A stretch of DNA of 64,000 bases from RUG334 sp045599645 (GTDB lineage: Bacteria; Muiribacteriota; Ozemobacteria; Ozemobacterales; Ozemobacteraceae). The translations under genes and the position numbers were made by a program. Within the stretch, counting starts at the first letter, position 1. Every line of letters begins with the position of its first letter. The DNA lies in assembly GCA_045599645.1 (NCBI GenBank), contig JAZRWI010000055.1, positions 13,536-77,535 on the forward strand, read 5' to 3'. Below the pieces are notes generated by a model that worked only from the letters and a program-made list of their open reading frames with translations, ran no database searches and was not told the origin of the DNA. This document shows, piece by piece, positions 33,251-41,555 of this stretch.

Positions 33251-34114
33251 ATGATGATTGCTGCAAAGAAAAAGGGCTTCACCTTTATAGAAGTCTGCAT
33301 GTCAATTCTGATATTATCTCTTGTATTTGGCGTTGCAGCCGGTATAATGAGCTATTCTCGAAAGGAATCTGAAAAAGGTCGCTGGATTCAGCAGAGTCTT
33401 GGTATGCTTCGTAACGCTACAAGACAGATTGGTGATAAGCTTAAGGAAAAATCTTATCCTTCAACGCTGGTTGCTAATCGTTCCGCAAGTGATGCAACAA
33501 AGTTTAACCAGATTGTTATTTCATTTAAGGAACGCCGTGAATATGACAGTACTGGTCGTCTAAGATTCATGGAAGTCAATCAAAATACGATATATGAAAT
33601 ATTTGCAGCTATCAATGATGGTTTGATTACTCCTAAGGATATGCAGATACCTCTGATGTATTTCCCGATCTGCACTCCAGAAAAGGATTTTGAAGGTGAT
33701 TATAATCCAGGTGTTATCAATTGGGTACGTTTTGTATTAGAACCTGCTACTGATTTTGAATATACAAAACGTGGCAAAATCGTAATGGAAGAATATGAAG
33801 CAAATTACGATACCCGTGAATATGAAAAAGCAAGAGCTTATAAACTTGATGACCCATTTAATATTGATACTGCCAAGTTGAAGAGGCAAAAGGAAATTGT
33901 TACTGATGTCAGCGGTGTACAGATAAAGAGCTTCGAAATGAGCAGTTCCAGAGGTTCTTACGTTGATTCAAAATCCGGCAATCGTTCAGAAGATTTTAAA
34001 CAGATTAAGAATATTATAAATTTCAAGATTTATTGTACACATCCTAAGGACGATAAGGTTAAACTTACTGACACCTGTTCAATAACTGCAAATTCTGAAG
34101 TAGTGCCACTTTAA
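33251..34114 (+). CDS. Type IV prepilin-like protein (PilW/GspJ-like)
   Basis: The 287-residue protein has the prepilin leader KKKGFTFIEVCMSILILSLVFG (cleavage after Gly, Glu at +5). A large soluble domain follows, with a long N-terminal helix (about 35-70), a size and position typical of PilW/GspJ minor pilins. GGGAG precedes the double ATG. Last of the pilin-like trio; about 107 bases without an obvious terminator hairpin follow. Confidence 0.8.
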   Translation: MMIAAKKKGFTFIEVCMSILILSLVFGVAAGIMSYSRKESEKGRWIQQSLGMLRNATRQIGDKLKEKSYPSTLVANRSASDATKFNQIVISFKERREYDSTGRLRFMEVNQNTIYEIFAAINDGLITPKDMQIPLMYFPICTPEKDFEGDYNPGVINWVRFVLEPATDFEYTKRGKIVMEEYEANYDTREYEKARAYKLDDPFNIDTAKLKRQKEIVTDVSGVQIKSFEMSSSRGSYVDSKSGNRSEDFKQIKNIINFKIYCTHPKDDKVKLTDTCSITANSEVVPL

Positions 34115-34221
34115 ACTGTTTTTGCAAGCACTAAAAATATTATAAGAATTTGCTAATTATAGTTAACAAAACTTTTTCTCTATACGATAAAAAAGTATCT
34201 ACAGTATAGGGAAGTCCGTTC

Positions 34222-34512
34222 ATGAAACAGAAGCAAGTACATAATAGCGTTGACGATGAAGCATTAGAATTGATTCTCTGCAAAATTTCTTCGGCAGTAT
34301 GTGAGACAGAACGTCTCAGTGACAACTTCAATGAGCTTAAGAGACGTTACGTAAAAGCTTTGAGAGAGCTTGGTGTTGCTAATGAAACCAATGAACTTCT
34401 TAGAGAAGAAATCAAAAACCTTAGATGCCGTGAAGCGGCTCTGATGGGGCAGATAAGACAGAATACTGAAATATACGGTGAAGAAGAAGTTGACCCAAGA
34501 ATGGTCAATTAA
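34222..34512 (+). CDS. Small coiled-coil protein of unknown function
   Basis: The 96-residue, charged and mostly helical protein has heptad-like leucines over about 25-75 (ETERLSDNF, VKALRELGV, NELLREEIKNLR). There is no membrane segment and no signal. The family is unrecognised. The region before the ATG has GGGAAG at a long spacing. Its stop region overlaps the 3' end of the convergent permease gene by four bases. Confidence 0.6.
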   Translation: MKQKQVHNSVDDEALELILCKISSAVCETERLSDNFNELKRRYVKALRELGVANETNELLREEIKNLRCREAALMGQIRQNTEIYGEEEVDPRMVN

Positions 34513-35648
34513 TAAGTCATACCGAATATAAAGCCACTGATTGCACTGAATAGAACTACAAATCCCAGGAAAGTGAAAGCTTTCTTTTTGCCAACAATGG
34601 GAACAAGTGCAAGAATGCTCGGAAGACTGACTGCGGGTCCGGAAAGCAAAAGAGTTAATGCCGGGCCTGCGTGCATTCCATAATCTTTAAGTGTGGTTAC
34701 AATGGTTACACCGACTATTGTACCGAAATACATAAGGGCACCAAGAACAGAAGATACAAGATTTCCTTGAATAGTATTATTTTCAAAGAAACCTAGAAAC
34801 TTGGTTAATGGAACTTCTTTGCCTATAATGCTGCATACAAATATTCCGCCAAGAACCTTTGGGAATATCATTATAAAGAGTGTGTAAGCCTTTTTTAACC
34901 AGAGCTGTATTTCAAATTTATCAAATATTTTTCTAGCCCAAAGTGTTATTAATATGATTTCAATAATAACAGTGGCAATTCTGCTATAGAAACCGTTAGA
35001 GATTCCTATAAGCGAGGTAACCTTTACTGTATAATCATCTAATAGACCTGTGGTAGAGAGCATTAGAAGAACAAGCAGTAAAAAGAATACAAACAGTTGG
35101 CCGTCTGTATAATTGGTTTCTTCTTCAACAATTGTGTATTTGGATTGAATAGGCTTGTATTCCTGATCCGGGAAACAAAGCTTCATACATAGACCGATTG
35201 CCATTGCGCTTAATAGAACCGCAATTGCTCTACCAATAAGGAATTTACCACCAAGAAGTGTCCAGGTGTAGGAAAGTGCAATCAGGTTTACTGCCGGGGC
35301 AGACATCAGGAATGTGAAGGCTGGCCCAACGCCGGCTCCTTGCTGCATGATACTTGTGAAAATAGGAATAACACCACATGAGCATACTGTCAGGATGCCA
35401 CCTGAAAGTGCTGCAACAGGATAAGATATTAATGGGTTTGCATTTGCACCCATCAAACGTGTAATTCGTTCCTTATCGAGGAATATGGCAATGGCGCCGG
35501 CTATTAAAAAAGCTGGAAGCATGCCAGAAATAAGATGGGTTCCAATAAAATCGCCGCAACCAGCAAAGCCTGCCCAGGTCCAGCCAAGATAGCAGTTATT
35601 AAGCAGGTTATGGAACTTATCTACGATGTTAGTCAGAAATTCTATCAT
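34509..35648 (-). CDS. ArsP/DUF318-type permease
   Basis: The 379-residue integral membrane protein has about ten transmembrane segments. The diagnostic TVCSCGVIPIF motif lies near residue 88, with MSAPAVNLIAL after it, and a related LLSGPAVSLPSILA segment lies in the C-terminal half, so the protein has an internal duplication. Family members export organoarsenicals or copper/zinc-type ions. The gene is joined to a CxxC thioredoxin-like gene by an ATGA overlap, a common pairing. The substrate is not determined. Confidence 0.85.
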   Translation of the reverse strand: MIEFLTNIVDKFHNLLNNCYLGWTWAGFAGCGDFIGTHLISGMLPAFLIAGAIAIFLDKERITRLMGANANPLISYPVAALSGGILTVCSCGVIPIFTSIMQQGAGVGPAFTFLMSAPAVNLIALSYTWTLLGGKFLIGRAIAVLLSAMAIGLCMKLCFPDQEYKPIQSKYTIVEEETNYTDGQLFVFFLLLVLLMLSTTGLLDDYTVKVTSLIGISNGFYSRIATVIIEIILITLWARKIFDKFEIQLWLKKAYTLFIMIFPKVLGGIFVCSIIGKEVPLTKFLGFFENNTIQGNLVSSVLGALMYFGTIVGVTIVTTLKDYGMHAGPALTLLLSGPAVSLPSILALVPIVGKKKAFTFLGFVVLFSAISGFIFGMTY

Positions 35649-35911
35649 TTACCTAGTAATGCCATTTCTTTCTTAACCCAGAGTTCAACCTTTTCTTTTA
35701 TAACAGGTTTGCCCATAGAATAAATCTTGTAGCCTAGAGCTACAACAGGCGTAGAATACAAACCAAAATCTGCTGTTTCTGGTTCGCCGTCAATCAGGAT
35801 TTTGATTTCGATATCGTTTGGATATTTTTCTGCTATTTCTTTGCAAATACGTTCAGTATCTGCACAGCTAGCGCATTTTGTCTTGCTTTTTATAACTGAA
35901 ACCTTAAGCAT
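35645..35911 (-). CDS. Thioredoxin-fold small protein (redox-active disulfide protein type)
   Basis: The 88-residue protein has a CASC active-site motif near residue 13 (KTKCASCADTERI), a thioredoxin-like strand order, and a cis-Pro-type STPVVALGYKI segment. Such proteins travel with ArsP/DUF318 permeases, as here. Probable cytoplasmic metal or thiol handover to the permease (an inference). GGAAGG precedes the ATG; it lies three bases after the upstream gene's stop. Confidence 0.85.
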   Translation of the reverse strand: MLKVSVIKSKTKCASCADTERICKEIAEKYPNDIEIKILIDGEPETADFGLYSTPVVALGYKIYSMGKPVIKEKVELWVKKEMALLGK

Positions 35912-35914
35912 GGT

Positions 35915-36694
35915 TTAATTTCCTTCCTGTTTTGTATCTTCTCCGGAGAACCATTCCTGCATCAGGATTCTAGAGCGCAATTCTTCAAAGCTGGTTCTAA
36001 GCTTTGATACGTTTTGGTCTAATTCTTCGGGCGAATTGTTCTTCTTTAATGATTCTGATATTGAATCTATTATAGCTGCAGTGTTCTGGGCTGCTGAAGT
36101 ATCGTCTTCCGTGATGTATTTCTTGAAAGCGTCAAGATCAGCTGCAAGCTTTTGAAGCTGATTCACTGCATCATTGGTTGATTTGGTTTCGATCATACGC
36201 TGCAAATCATTTAAATCTGCAGAGGTTGTTATGAAAATCTGTTTCTCATCTGTAATACCAACGGCTTCGAAGAAGGTACCTATGGTGTTGCTCAGATCCA
36301 ATACATTGTTGTGAGCTTCAAGATACTGTTTATTATTAACCAGTTTTCGGATTTCACCAATCTTGCGGGCAGTTGTGCTCATTTTTTCGCGCCACTGCTT
36401 ATCGTTTTTGGCTTCTTCCGGTGGGTTGGTCATATACTTCTTTGAGAATTCAAGCCATGCGTCTAAGGCACCATTAACTTCTGTTGAATAGTCATCCTTT
36501 TGAGTGTATTTCAGAGCTGTTCCAAGCACTGTCATTGAATTCATGAAGGTACGTATGGTCTTAGAGAATTCGCTTGTAGGGTTCTTAGCAGTTAAGAGCA
36601 TTACAAGAGTATCGTCGCAGGCATAAACAGGTGCTGAGGCGATGAGGAAAGCTGATAAAGCTATATATAAACTTTTGCTTATAAACTTGTTCAT
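35915..36694 (-). CDS. Secreted helical protein of unknown function
   Basis: The 259-residue protein has a signal peptide (1-25, VYAC, so a lipidated Cys is conceivable although the lipobox is imperfect) and an almost entirely alpha-helical mature part rich in Lys, Asp and Thr. No family was recognised. It is the first gene of an operon with the CxxC protein and the permease. The start is fixed by a consensus extended -10 box six bases before the ATG, in the leaderless geometry. Confidence 0.7.
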   Translation of the reverse strand: MNKFISKSLYIALSAFLIASAPVYACDDTLVMLLTAKNPTSEFSKTIRTFMNSMTVLGTALKYTQKDDYSTEVNGALDAWLEFSKKYMTNPPEEAKNDKQWREKMSTTARKIGEIRKLVNNKQYLEAHNNVLDLSNTIGTFFEAVGITDEKQIFITTSADLNDLQRMIETKSTNDAVNQLQKLAADLDAFKKYITEDDTSAAQNTAAIIDSISESLKKNNSPEELDQNVSKLRTSFEELRSRILMQEWFSGEDTKQEGN

Positions 36695-36700
36695 AAGCTA

Positions 36701-36728
36701 ATTATAACAAATATTGGAATAATTTCAA
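36701..36728 (-). promoter_or_regulatory. Consensus extended -10 promoter for a leaderless mRNA
   Basis: On the minus strand: TTGAAA (36728-36723), 16 bases, TGT-TATAAT (-10 at 36706-36701), then TAGCTT and the ATG. This is the clearest example of the leaderless arrangement in the window. Confidence 0.75.
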
Positions 36729-36779
36729 TAAATTAAGAAAGCTAGAAAGCTTGATATGTTTTATAGAGGTTGCATGTTA

Positions 36780-36910
36780 ATGTGTGATTCTATAAGCTTT
36801 TGGCTGTTGGCTTTTAGCTATTGGCCGAGAAAATAAGACATAAGAGCCGAGTAGTTTCTATTGCAATTGGTCTGCTGTTCTCGGCTAATAGCCAGTAGCT
36901 AATAGCGAAA
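36780..36910. repeat. Inverted pair of short heptamer blocks (GCTATTG/GCTTTTA type)
   Basis: The left block (GGCTGTTGGCTTTTAGCTA...GGCCGAG) and the right block read on the opposite strand (CTACTGGCTATTAGCCGAG) are related, and both are built from 7-base units. A similar block lies at 45222-45262. It fills most of the gap downstream of the minus-strand gene ending at 36959. Confidence 0.75.
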
Positions 36911-36958
36911 GGGTAATACTTCTACTGCAAACAGATATAGAAGCAAGGCCTATAAGCA

Positions 36959-38836
36959 TCATTTGGATATTATTATTGGGAGGGAGCGGAGGTTAGTCAG
37001 GTGGGTGAAGCCTTGTGGTATGACGATTACTGGTTGATTGAGGTCTATTGTTGCTGTTGCAGTATCGTTAGAAATCTGGACTTTTCCAGTCTGCTTAAAC
37101 AATCCTTGAATACTCTGGAAACTGCGGTCGGTCGGGTAAATATTGAGCATTGGGGCGTTATCCAAATCATAACCACCTTTTGAATATTCAAAAATGAACT
37201 CAGCAGGAATGAATGATATGTTTTTAATACGATTAACAGTGCTAAGAACAGGTGAAATAAACTGCTTTTTCACATCCGGGAAAGTCTGAAGATAAGCAAA
37301 GGCTTCAGATAATGGAATGAGCAGTCCTTCTATTTCTTCCTGCTCGTCATTCTGGCTTGGAATATCAAGATTGCTATAATTATCTACTCTGCAAATTGCT
37401 TCCTGAAGAAGTTTTGGAAGAGTCTGCCCAGACTCTCTTGTGCGTTTTATATAGCTTTCGAGAAAATCTTTGGAACTTAGATATACTCTGTAGGTTTCTG
37501 AAGCAGAAAGAACCATTTCGCTTTCAACCATATAAAAATCAGGTTCTGGAGTTATTGAAGAGCTTCCAATAATGAGATTCTGGAAATAAGACAGTGGAAT
37601 TTCACTTTGCGGATTGGGATAAACTGCTTTGAGATTCTGGGACTGCTCTTTAGTAAGGTTATTGACTTTAAGCTTGTGACTGGTGCCTATAAAGCCTTTT
37701 CTTGCCAAAGCAAGCGCCAATTTGTCTTTTTCTGTGTTTTGGAACTCAGAATTTAGTTCCGTTAAAAACAGATTATATTTATTCTTGTTGTGAGGAGCTA
37801 TATATCTGATTTTTTCATGAGTTGATACTTCGTCATCTGAAATCTGCCAAACCTTAAAAAGGGCAGGGCACCCAGCAAGAAGTGGCTTTTGGAGAACTAA
37901 TGAAACAGTTCCACCTTCGAGGTCTAAATTGGAAAAATAGTGAAGCTTGCCGTTCTGCCATATTTCAATCTGTCTATGGTCTGAATCTGGGCAACCATAA
38001 GCTAACAGAGTGTCTGCGCTCTGACAATTCAGGTTAAAAATGAAGCCGCAGGTTTCATTGCTTTCCTGTTCAGTCATATAGGTTGGAATAGTTTCTAATG
38101 AGCTTAATTCCGGCTTATCAGAATCTTTGCGCTTTATATAAATAGAAATCCTTTGCTCAAAGCTTCCTGATTGAAATATAAATGTATAGAAGCCTTCGGG
38201 GGAAGCAGGATGTATTACTGTTTCAAAATTTGCTAAACCGTCTGAATCTGTTGTTACAACACGATTTATAGTTGTTAAGCCTGATGGGGCAATCAGTTTG
38301 ACTCTGACAGGAATCTTAAAAATGCTGAGACCTGTCTTTTTATCTACTGAAGCTAATTTAAACAAAACCTTGCTGCCGGTATAGAGCTGGTTTTCAGGTG
38401 GCTGGACCACGATGGCCCTTTCCCTTTTAACAGGAATTTCGCAGGTGAGAATTGGTTTGTCGACTCGCTTGTCAGGGTAAAGAACAGCTTTCACTGTTGT
38501 GTAATCAAGTTCTTCAGGAAACTCACATGAGCAGGTATATTTGCCCGGCATAGCAAAGGTAAGCGGAACATTGGCTTCACGTGTTGTCCCGTCAGCTAAT
38601 GGCATTATGAATTGCATTCCGAGATTGATCTTAGATTCAAAGGTGCGCTGGCCATCTATTTCCTTGAATATATTAACAAGAAAATCCTGACGAATACCTG
38701 GGGTAATGTTGCCATCAGTTGATATAATAGCTGTATATATGTCGGCAGGCGAAATATGACGCCATGGGTCATTCAGCTGCATTGCTAAATAACCGGCTAT
38801 TACTATCGCTAAAATTAATGATATATTTTTACCCAT
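36959..38836 (-). CDS. Membrane-anchored secreted protein with macroglobulin-like beta domain
   Basis: The 625-residue protein has an N-terminal signal/anchor (about 5-21) and extracytoplasmic beta-sandwich domains. The segment about 135-235 (VQPPENQLYTGSKVLFKL, then VTTDSDGLANFETVI and EGFYTFIF) reads like an MG2-type macroglobulin domain. The rest (240-625) has no recognised family. The ATG is preceded by TGC-TAACTT at leaderless distance, with TTGACT 18 bases further up. It is divergent from recD2. Confidence 0.68.
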   Translation of the reverse strand: MGKNISLILAIVIAGYLAMQLNDPWRHISPADIYTAIISTDGNITPGIRQDFLVNIFKEIDGQRTFESKINLGMQFIMPLADGTTREANVPLTFAMPGKYTCSCEFPEELDYTTVKAVLYPDKRVDKPILTCEIPVKRERAIVVQPPENQLYTGSKVLFKLASVDKKTGLSIFKIPVRVKLIAPSGLTTINRVVTTDSDGLANFETVIHPASPEGFYTFIFQSGSFEQRISIYIKRKDSDKPELSSLETIPTYMTEQESNETCGFIFNLNCQSADTLLAYGCPDSDHRQIEIWQNGKLHYFSNLDLEGGTVSLVLQKPLLAGCPALFKVWQISDDEVSTHEKIRYIAPHNKNKYNLFLTELNSEFQNTEKDKLALALARKGFIGTSHKLKVNNLTKEQSQNLKAVYPNPQSEIPLSYFQNLIIGSSSITPEPDFYMVESEMVLSASETYRVYLSSKDFLESYIKRTRESGQTLPKLLQEAICRVDNYSNLDIPSQNDEQEEIEGLLIPLSEAFAYLQTFPDVKKQFISPVLSTVNRIKNISFIPAEFIFEYSKGGYDLDNAPMLNIYPTDRSFQSIQGLFKQTGKVQISNDTATATIDLNQPVIVIPQGFTHLTNLRSLPIIISK

Positions 38837-38878
38837 AGCCGAAAGTTAGCATTTATTATGGTTGTAAGTCAATGGTAT

Positions 38879-38906
38879 TGGAATGAATCGTTTAATATGC
38901 TAGTAT
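38879..38906 (+). promoter_or_regulatory. Extended -10 promoter for leaderless recD2
   Basis: TTGAAT (38879-38884), 16 bases, TAGTAT (38901-38906) preceded by TGC. The GTG start is seven bases after the -10 box. No ribosome site is present. Confidence 0.5.
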
Positions 38907-38912
38907 ATATTT

Positions 38913-41087
38913 GTGAATAATGACAGTATTACAGTAACTATTGAACGTATAACCTTTGCCAATGAGCAGAATGGTTACCACGTGTTGAAGGCCTCCGGGC
39001 GCGATTATCCGAATGGTGTTACGCTAGTCGGTAATTTTTGCATGATTCAGCCGGGCGAGGAAATAAAGGCTTACGGAACCTGGGCTTGCCATCCGACTTT
39101 TGGTATGCAATACCAGACTTCTCATTATACCGTTCTTAAACCTGCTACTTTAAAGGGAATAGAAAAGTTTCTTGGTTCCGGACTTATTAAAGGTATTGGA
39201 CCAGTTACTGCTAAGAAGCTTGTAAAAACCTTTGGCATAGATACACTTGAAATAATAGAAAACAATCCGGAAAAGCTTGCCGAGTGTCCGGGAATCGGGC
39301 CTAACAAGGCTGACAAAATTTCTCAGGGCTTCTTTTTGCATCGCTCCATACAGGATATTATGGTGTTTCTGCAAGGACACGGTATTTCTACTGCTTATGC
39401 GGCTAGAATCTTTAAACGATACGATAAGGAAGCAATTAAGAAGGTATCTGAGAACCCGTACATACTTGCCGATGAAATTCCTGGCATTGGTTTTAAGAAA
39501 GCTGATGACATTGCCGGGGAATTTGGCATAATCGGAAATGACCAGCGACGTGTGACTGCCGGTATATTTTATACCCTGAATTCTGTGAATAAAGACGGAC
39601 ATCTGTTTTTGACCGGTGAAGAGCTTTTTAAGCTTGCTGGTGAAACCCTGGGAATAAATGATGAAATAATTGTTTCTAATGCCTTGAATCAGTTGGTTTC
39701 TTCTAAAAAAGTTATACTGAAGGAATACAATGATAAAAAGCTTTATTACCTTCCCACAAACTATTATTCAGAAGCTAAGAGCGCTTATTTTGTAAAGCGC
39801 CTTGTTTCCTGTGTAAGGAATATTCCAAGGGAACAACTGGCAGCAGTCTTAGATCAGGCTATGGAATCTCATGGCTTAAAACTGAGTGATATCCAGCAGT
39901 TTGCGGTAGAAACATCACTTACTAAGGGCTTTGTTATTATTACTGGCGGCCCCGGCACTGGGAAGACAACTACATTAAAGGCAGTAGTAATGGCTCACAA
40001 GGCTATGGGACATAAGGTTCTTCTGGCCAGTCCTACTGGAAGAGCGGCAAAGAGATTGGCAGAAGTATCAGGCTTTGATGCCTCTACTATTCATAGATTG
40101 TTGAAATACGACCATCAGAACCATGGCTTCAAATACAACCACGAAACTCCATTAGATTGTGATGTGCTTATTATAGATGAAGCTTCAATGGTTGATATGA
40201 ACCTGTTTTATTCTGTTGTTCAGGCTGTTCCTCAAAGAGCTTCACTTGTGATGGTAGGTGACGTGGACCAGCTGCCTTCAGTTGGTGCAGGCCTTGTTTT
40301 GAATGAACTTATCCGTTCCGGGATTGTTCCTACTGTAACATTAGATACAATCTTCAGACAGGCTGAAACCTCTGATATTATTAAGAACGCTCATCTTATC
40401 AATAAAGGTAAGATGCCAGTTCTTACTGTTCCTGATGGAAAGTCAAAAACTGACTGTTATTACCTTCAGGCTGAACCAGTAGACAAGGTAATTGATTTAT
40501 TAAAGAATGTGGTTGCCAGGAGTCTGCCGAAAAAATTTGGTTATGTACCTATAAGAGATATACAGGTATTGACTCCTATGAACAGAGGACCTCTTGGTGC
40601 TGTTGCATTGAACAGTGTTTTGCAGGAAATACTTAATCCGTCATCTTCTGATAAGGCAGAAATCGCGCATGCTGGCAGAATTCTGAGAGTAGGCGATAAA
40701 GTTATTCAATTAAGAAATAATTATGATCTTGATGTATTCAATGGTGATATCGGTGTTATTACTGCCATAGACACTGAGGAACAGGAAGTCACTATTGACT
40801 TCCCGCAGGGTACAGTTGCTTTCCAGAGTGCTGATTTTGTAGATCTCGCACATGCTTATGCTGTAACAATACATAAGTCACAGGGTAGTGAGTATCCCGC
40901 TGTTGTCATGATTACGCATACTCAACATTATATGATGCTTCAGCGCAATCTTGTATATACTGGCCTGACCAGAGCCAAGAAGACAATGGTATTTCTTGGT
41001 ACACAGAAGGCTATTAGTATAGCTGTGAACAACAATAAGATAAAAGCTCGCAATACTATTCTGGCTGAGCTGCTGAAGGAAGCTTGA
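38913..41087 (+). CDS. recD2: RecD2-type SF1 DNA helicase
   Basis: 5'-3' DNA helicase of the stand-alone RecD2 group. The 724-residue protein has an N-terminal OB-like and helix-hairpin-helix region (about 1-200: GIGPVTAKKLVKTFG, GIGPNKADKI and IPGIGFKKADDIA), the P-loop GGPGTGKTTTL (about 345), ASPTGRAAKRL, DEASMVD, GDVDQLPSVGAG, and the C-terminal HKSQGSEYPAV and YTGLTRAKK motifs. The start is a GTG at leaderless distance from a -10 box. Its last codons (GAAGCTTGA) are in register with the heptamer array, which supplies the stop codon. Confidence 0.93.
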   Translation: MNNDSITVTIERITFANEQNGYHVLKASGRDYPNGVTLVGNFCMIQPGEEIKAYGTWACHPTFGMQYQTSHYTVLKPATLKGIEKFLGSGLIKGIGPVTAKKLVKTFGIDTLEIIENNPEKLAECPGIGPNKADKISQGFFLHRSIQDIMVFLQGHGISTAYAARIFKRYDKEAIKKVSENPYILADEIPGIGFKKADDIAGEFGIIGNDQRRVTAGIFYTLNSVNKDGHLFLTGEELFKLAGETLGINDEIIVSNALNQLVSSKKVILKEYNDKKLYYLPTNYYSEAKSAYFVKRLVSCVRNIPREQLAAVLDQAMESHGLKLSDIQQFAVETSLTKGFVIITGGPGTGKTTTLKAVVMAHKAMGHKVLLASPTGRAAKRLAEVSGFDASTIHRLLKYDHQNHGFKYNHETPLDCDVLIIDEASMVDMNLFYSVVQAVPQRASLVMVGDVDQLPSVGAGLVLNELIRSGIVPTVTLDTIFRQAETSDIIKNAHLINKGKMPVLTVPDGKSKTDCYYLQAEPVDKVIDLLKNVVARSLPKKFGYVPIRDIQVLTPMNRGPLGAVALNSVLQEILNPSSSDKAEIAHAGRILRVGDKVIQLRNNYDLDVFNGDIGVITAIDTEEQEVTIDFPQGTVAFQSADFVDLAHAYAVTIHKSQGSEYPAVVMITHTQHYMMLQRNLVYTGLTRAKKTMVFLGTQKAISIAVNNNKIKARNTILAELLKEA

Positions 41088-41365
41088 AGCTTGAAGCTTG
41101 AAGCCTGAAGCCTGAAGCTTGAAGCTGGAAGCCTGAAGCCTGAAGCCTGAAGCCTGAAGCTTGAAGCTTGAAGCTGGAAGTTGGAAGCCTGAAGCCTGAA
41201 GCTTGAAGCTGGAAGCTGGAAGCCTGAAGCTTGAAGCTTGAAGCTGGAAGTTGGAAGCCTGAAGCCTGAAGCTTGAAGCTGGAAGCTGGAAGCCTGAAGC
41301 CTGAAGCCTGAAGCTTGAAGCTGGAAGCTGGAAGCCTGAAGCTCGAAGCCAAAAGCTAATAGCTA
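41072..41365 (+). repeat. Heptamer array GAAGCTT / GAAGCCT / GAAGCTG
   Basis: About 40 units of a 7-base repeat whose sixth and seventh bases vary, starting inside the recD2 3' end and fading into TAATAGC-type units near 41365. On the minus strand it reads open as a seven-residue periodic peptide, but that is a by-product of the period. Confidence 0.95.
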
Positions 41366-41441
41366 AAAGCAGAATTAGACGAACTTTGACATCTACTTGT
41401 AAAATATATCAAGTTTTTTTGAAAAAAAATTTGTGCCCCCC

Positions 41442-41470
41442 TTGACGCTTTATAATTTTATCAGTAAAAT
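41442..41470 (+). promoter_or_regulatory. Promoter of the Gly/Ala-rich membrane protein gene
   Basis: TTGACG (41442-41447), 17 bases, TAAAAT (41465-41470). The predicted start, near 41477, is a few bases before a 24-codon ORF at 41481. Confidence 0.65.
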
Positions 41471-41480
41471 TAAATTAACA

Positions 41481-41555
41481 ATGGTAAGGGTACACAAACC
41501 CATGACCCAAATTATAAGTTTAATAAGTTTCATACTTGGGGGTATTATAAGATGA
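41481..41555 (+). CDS. Possible 24-residue leader ORF
   Basis: ATG to TGA, 24 codons (basic start, then IISLISFILGGII), overlapping the ATG of the next gene as ATGA. It lies a few bases after the predicted transcription start, and its last codons include the GGGGG that may serve as ribosome site for the next gene. It could couple or modulate translation; it may also be chance. Confidence 0.3.
   Translation: MVRVHKPMTQIISLISFILGGIIR

Noticed and set aside
41056..41352. 98-residue minus-strand reading with a seven-residue periodic Ser/Gln/Ala peptide
   Set aside because: It exists only because a 7-base repeat stays open over 21 bases; it has no ribosome site and overlaps the recD2 3' end.
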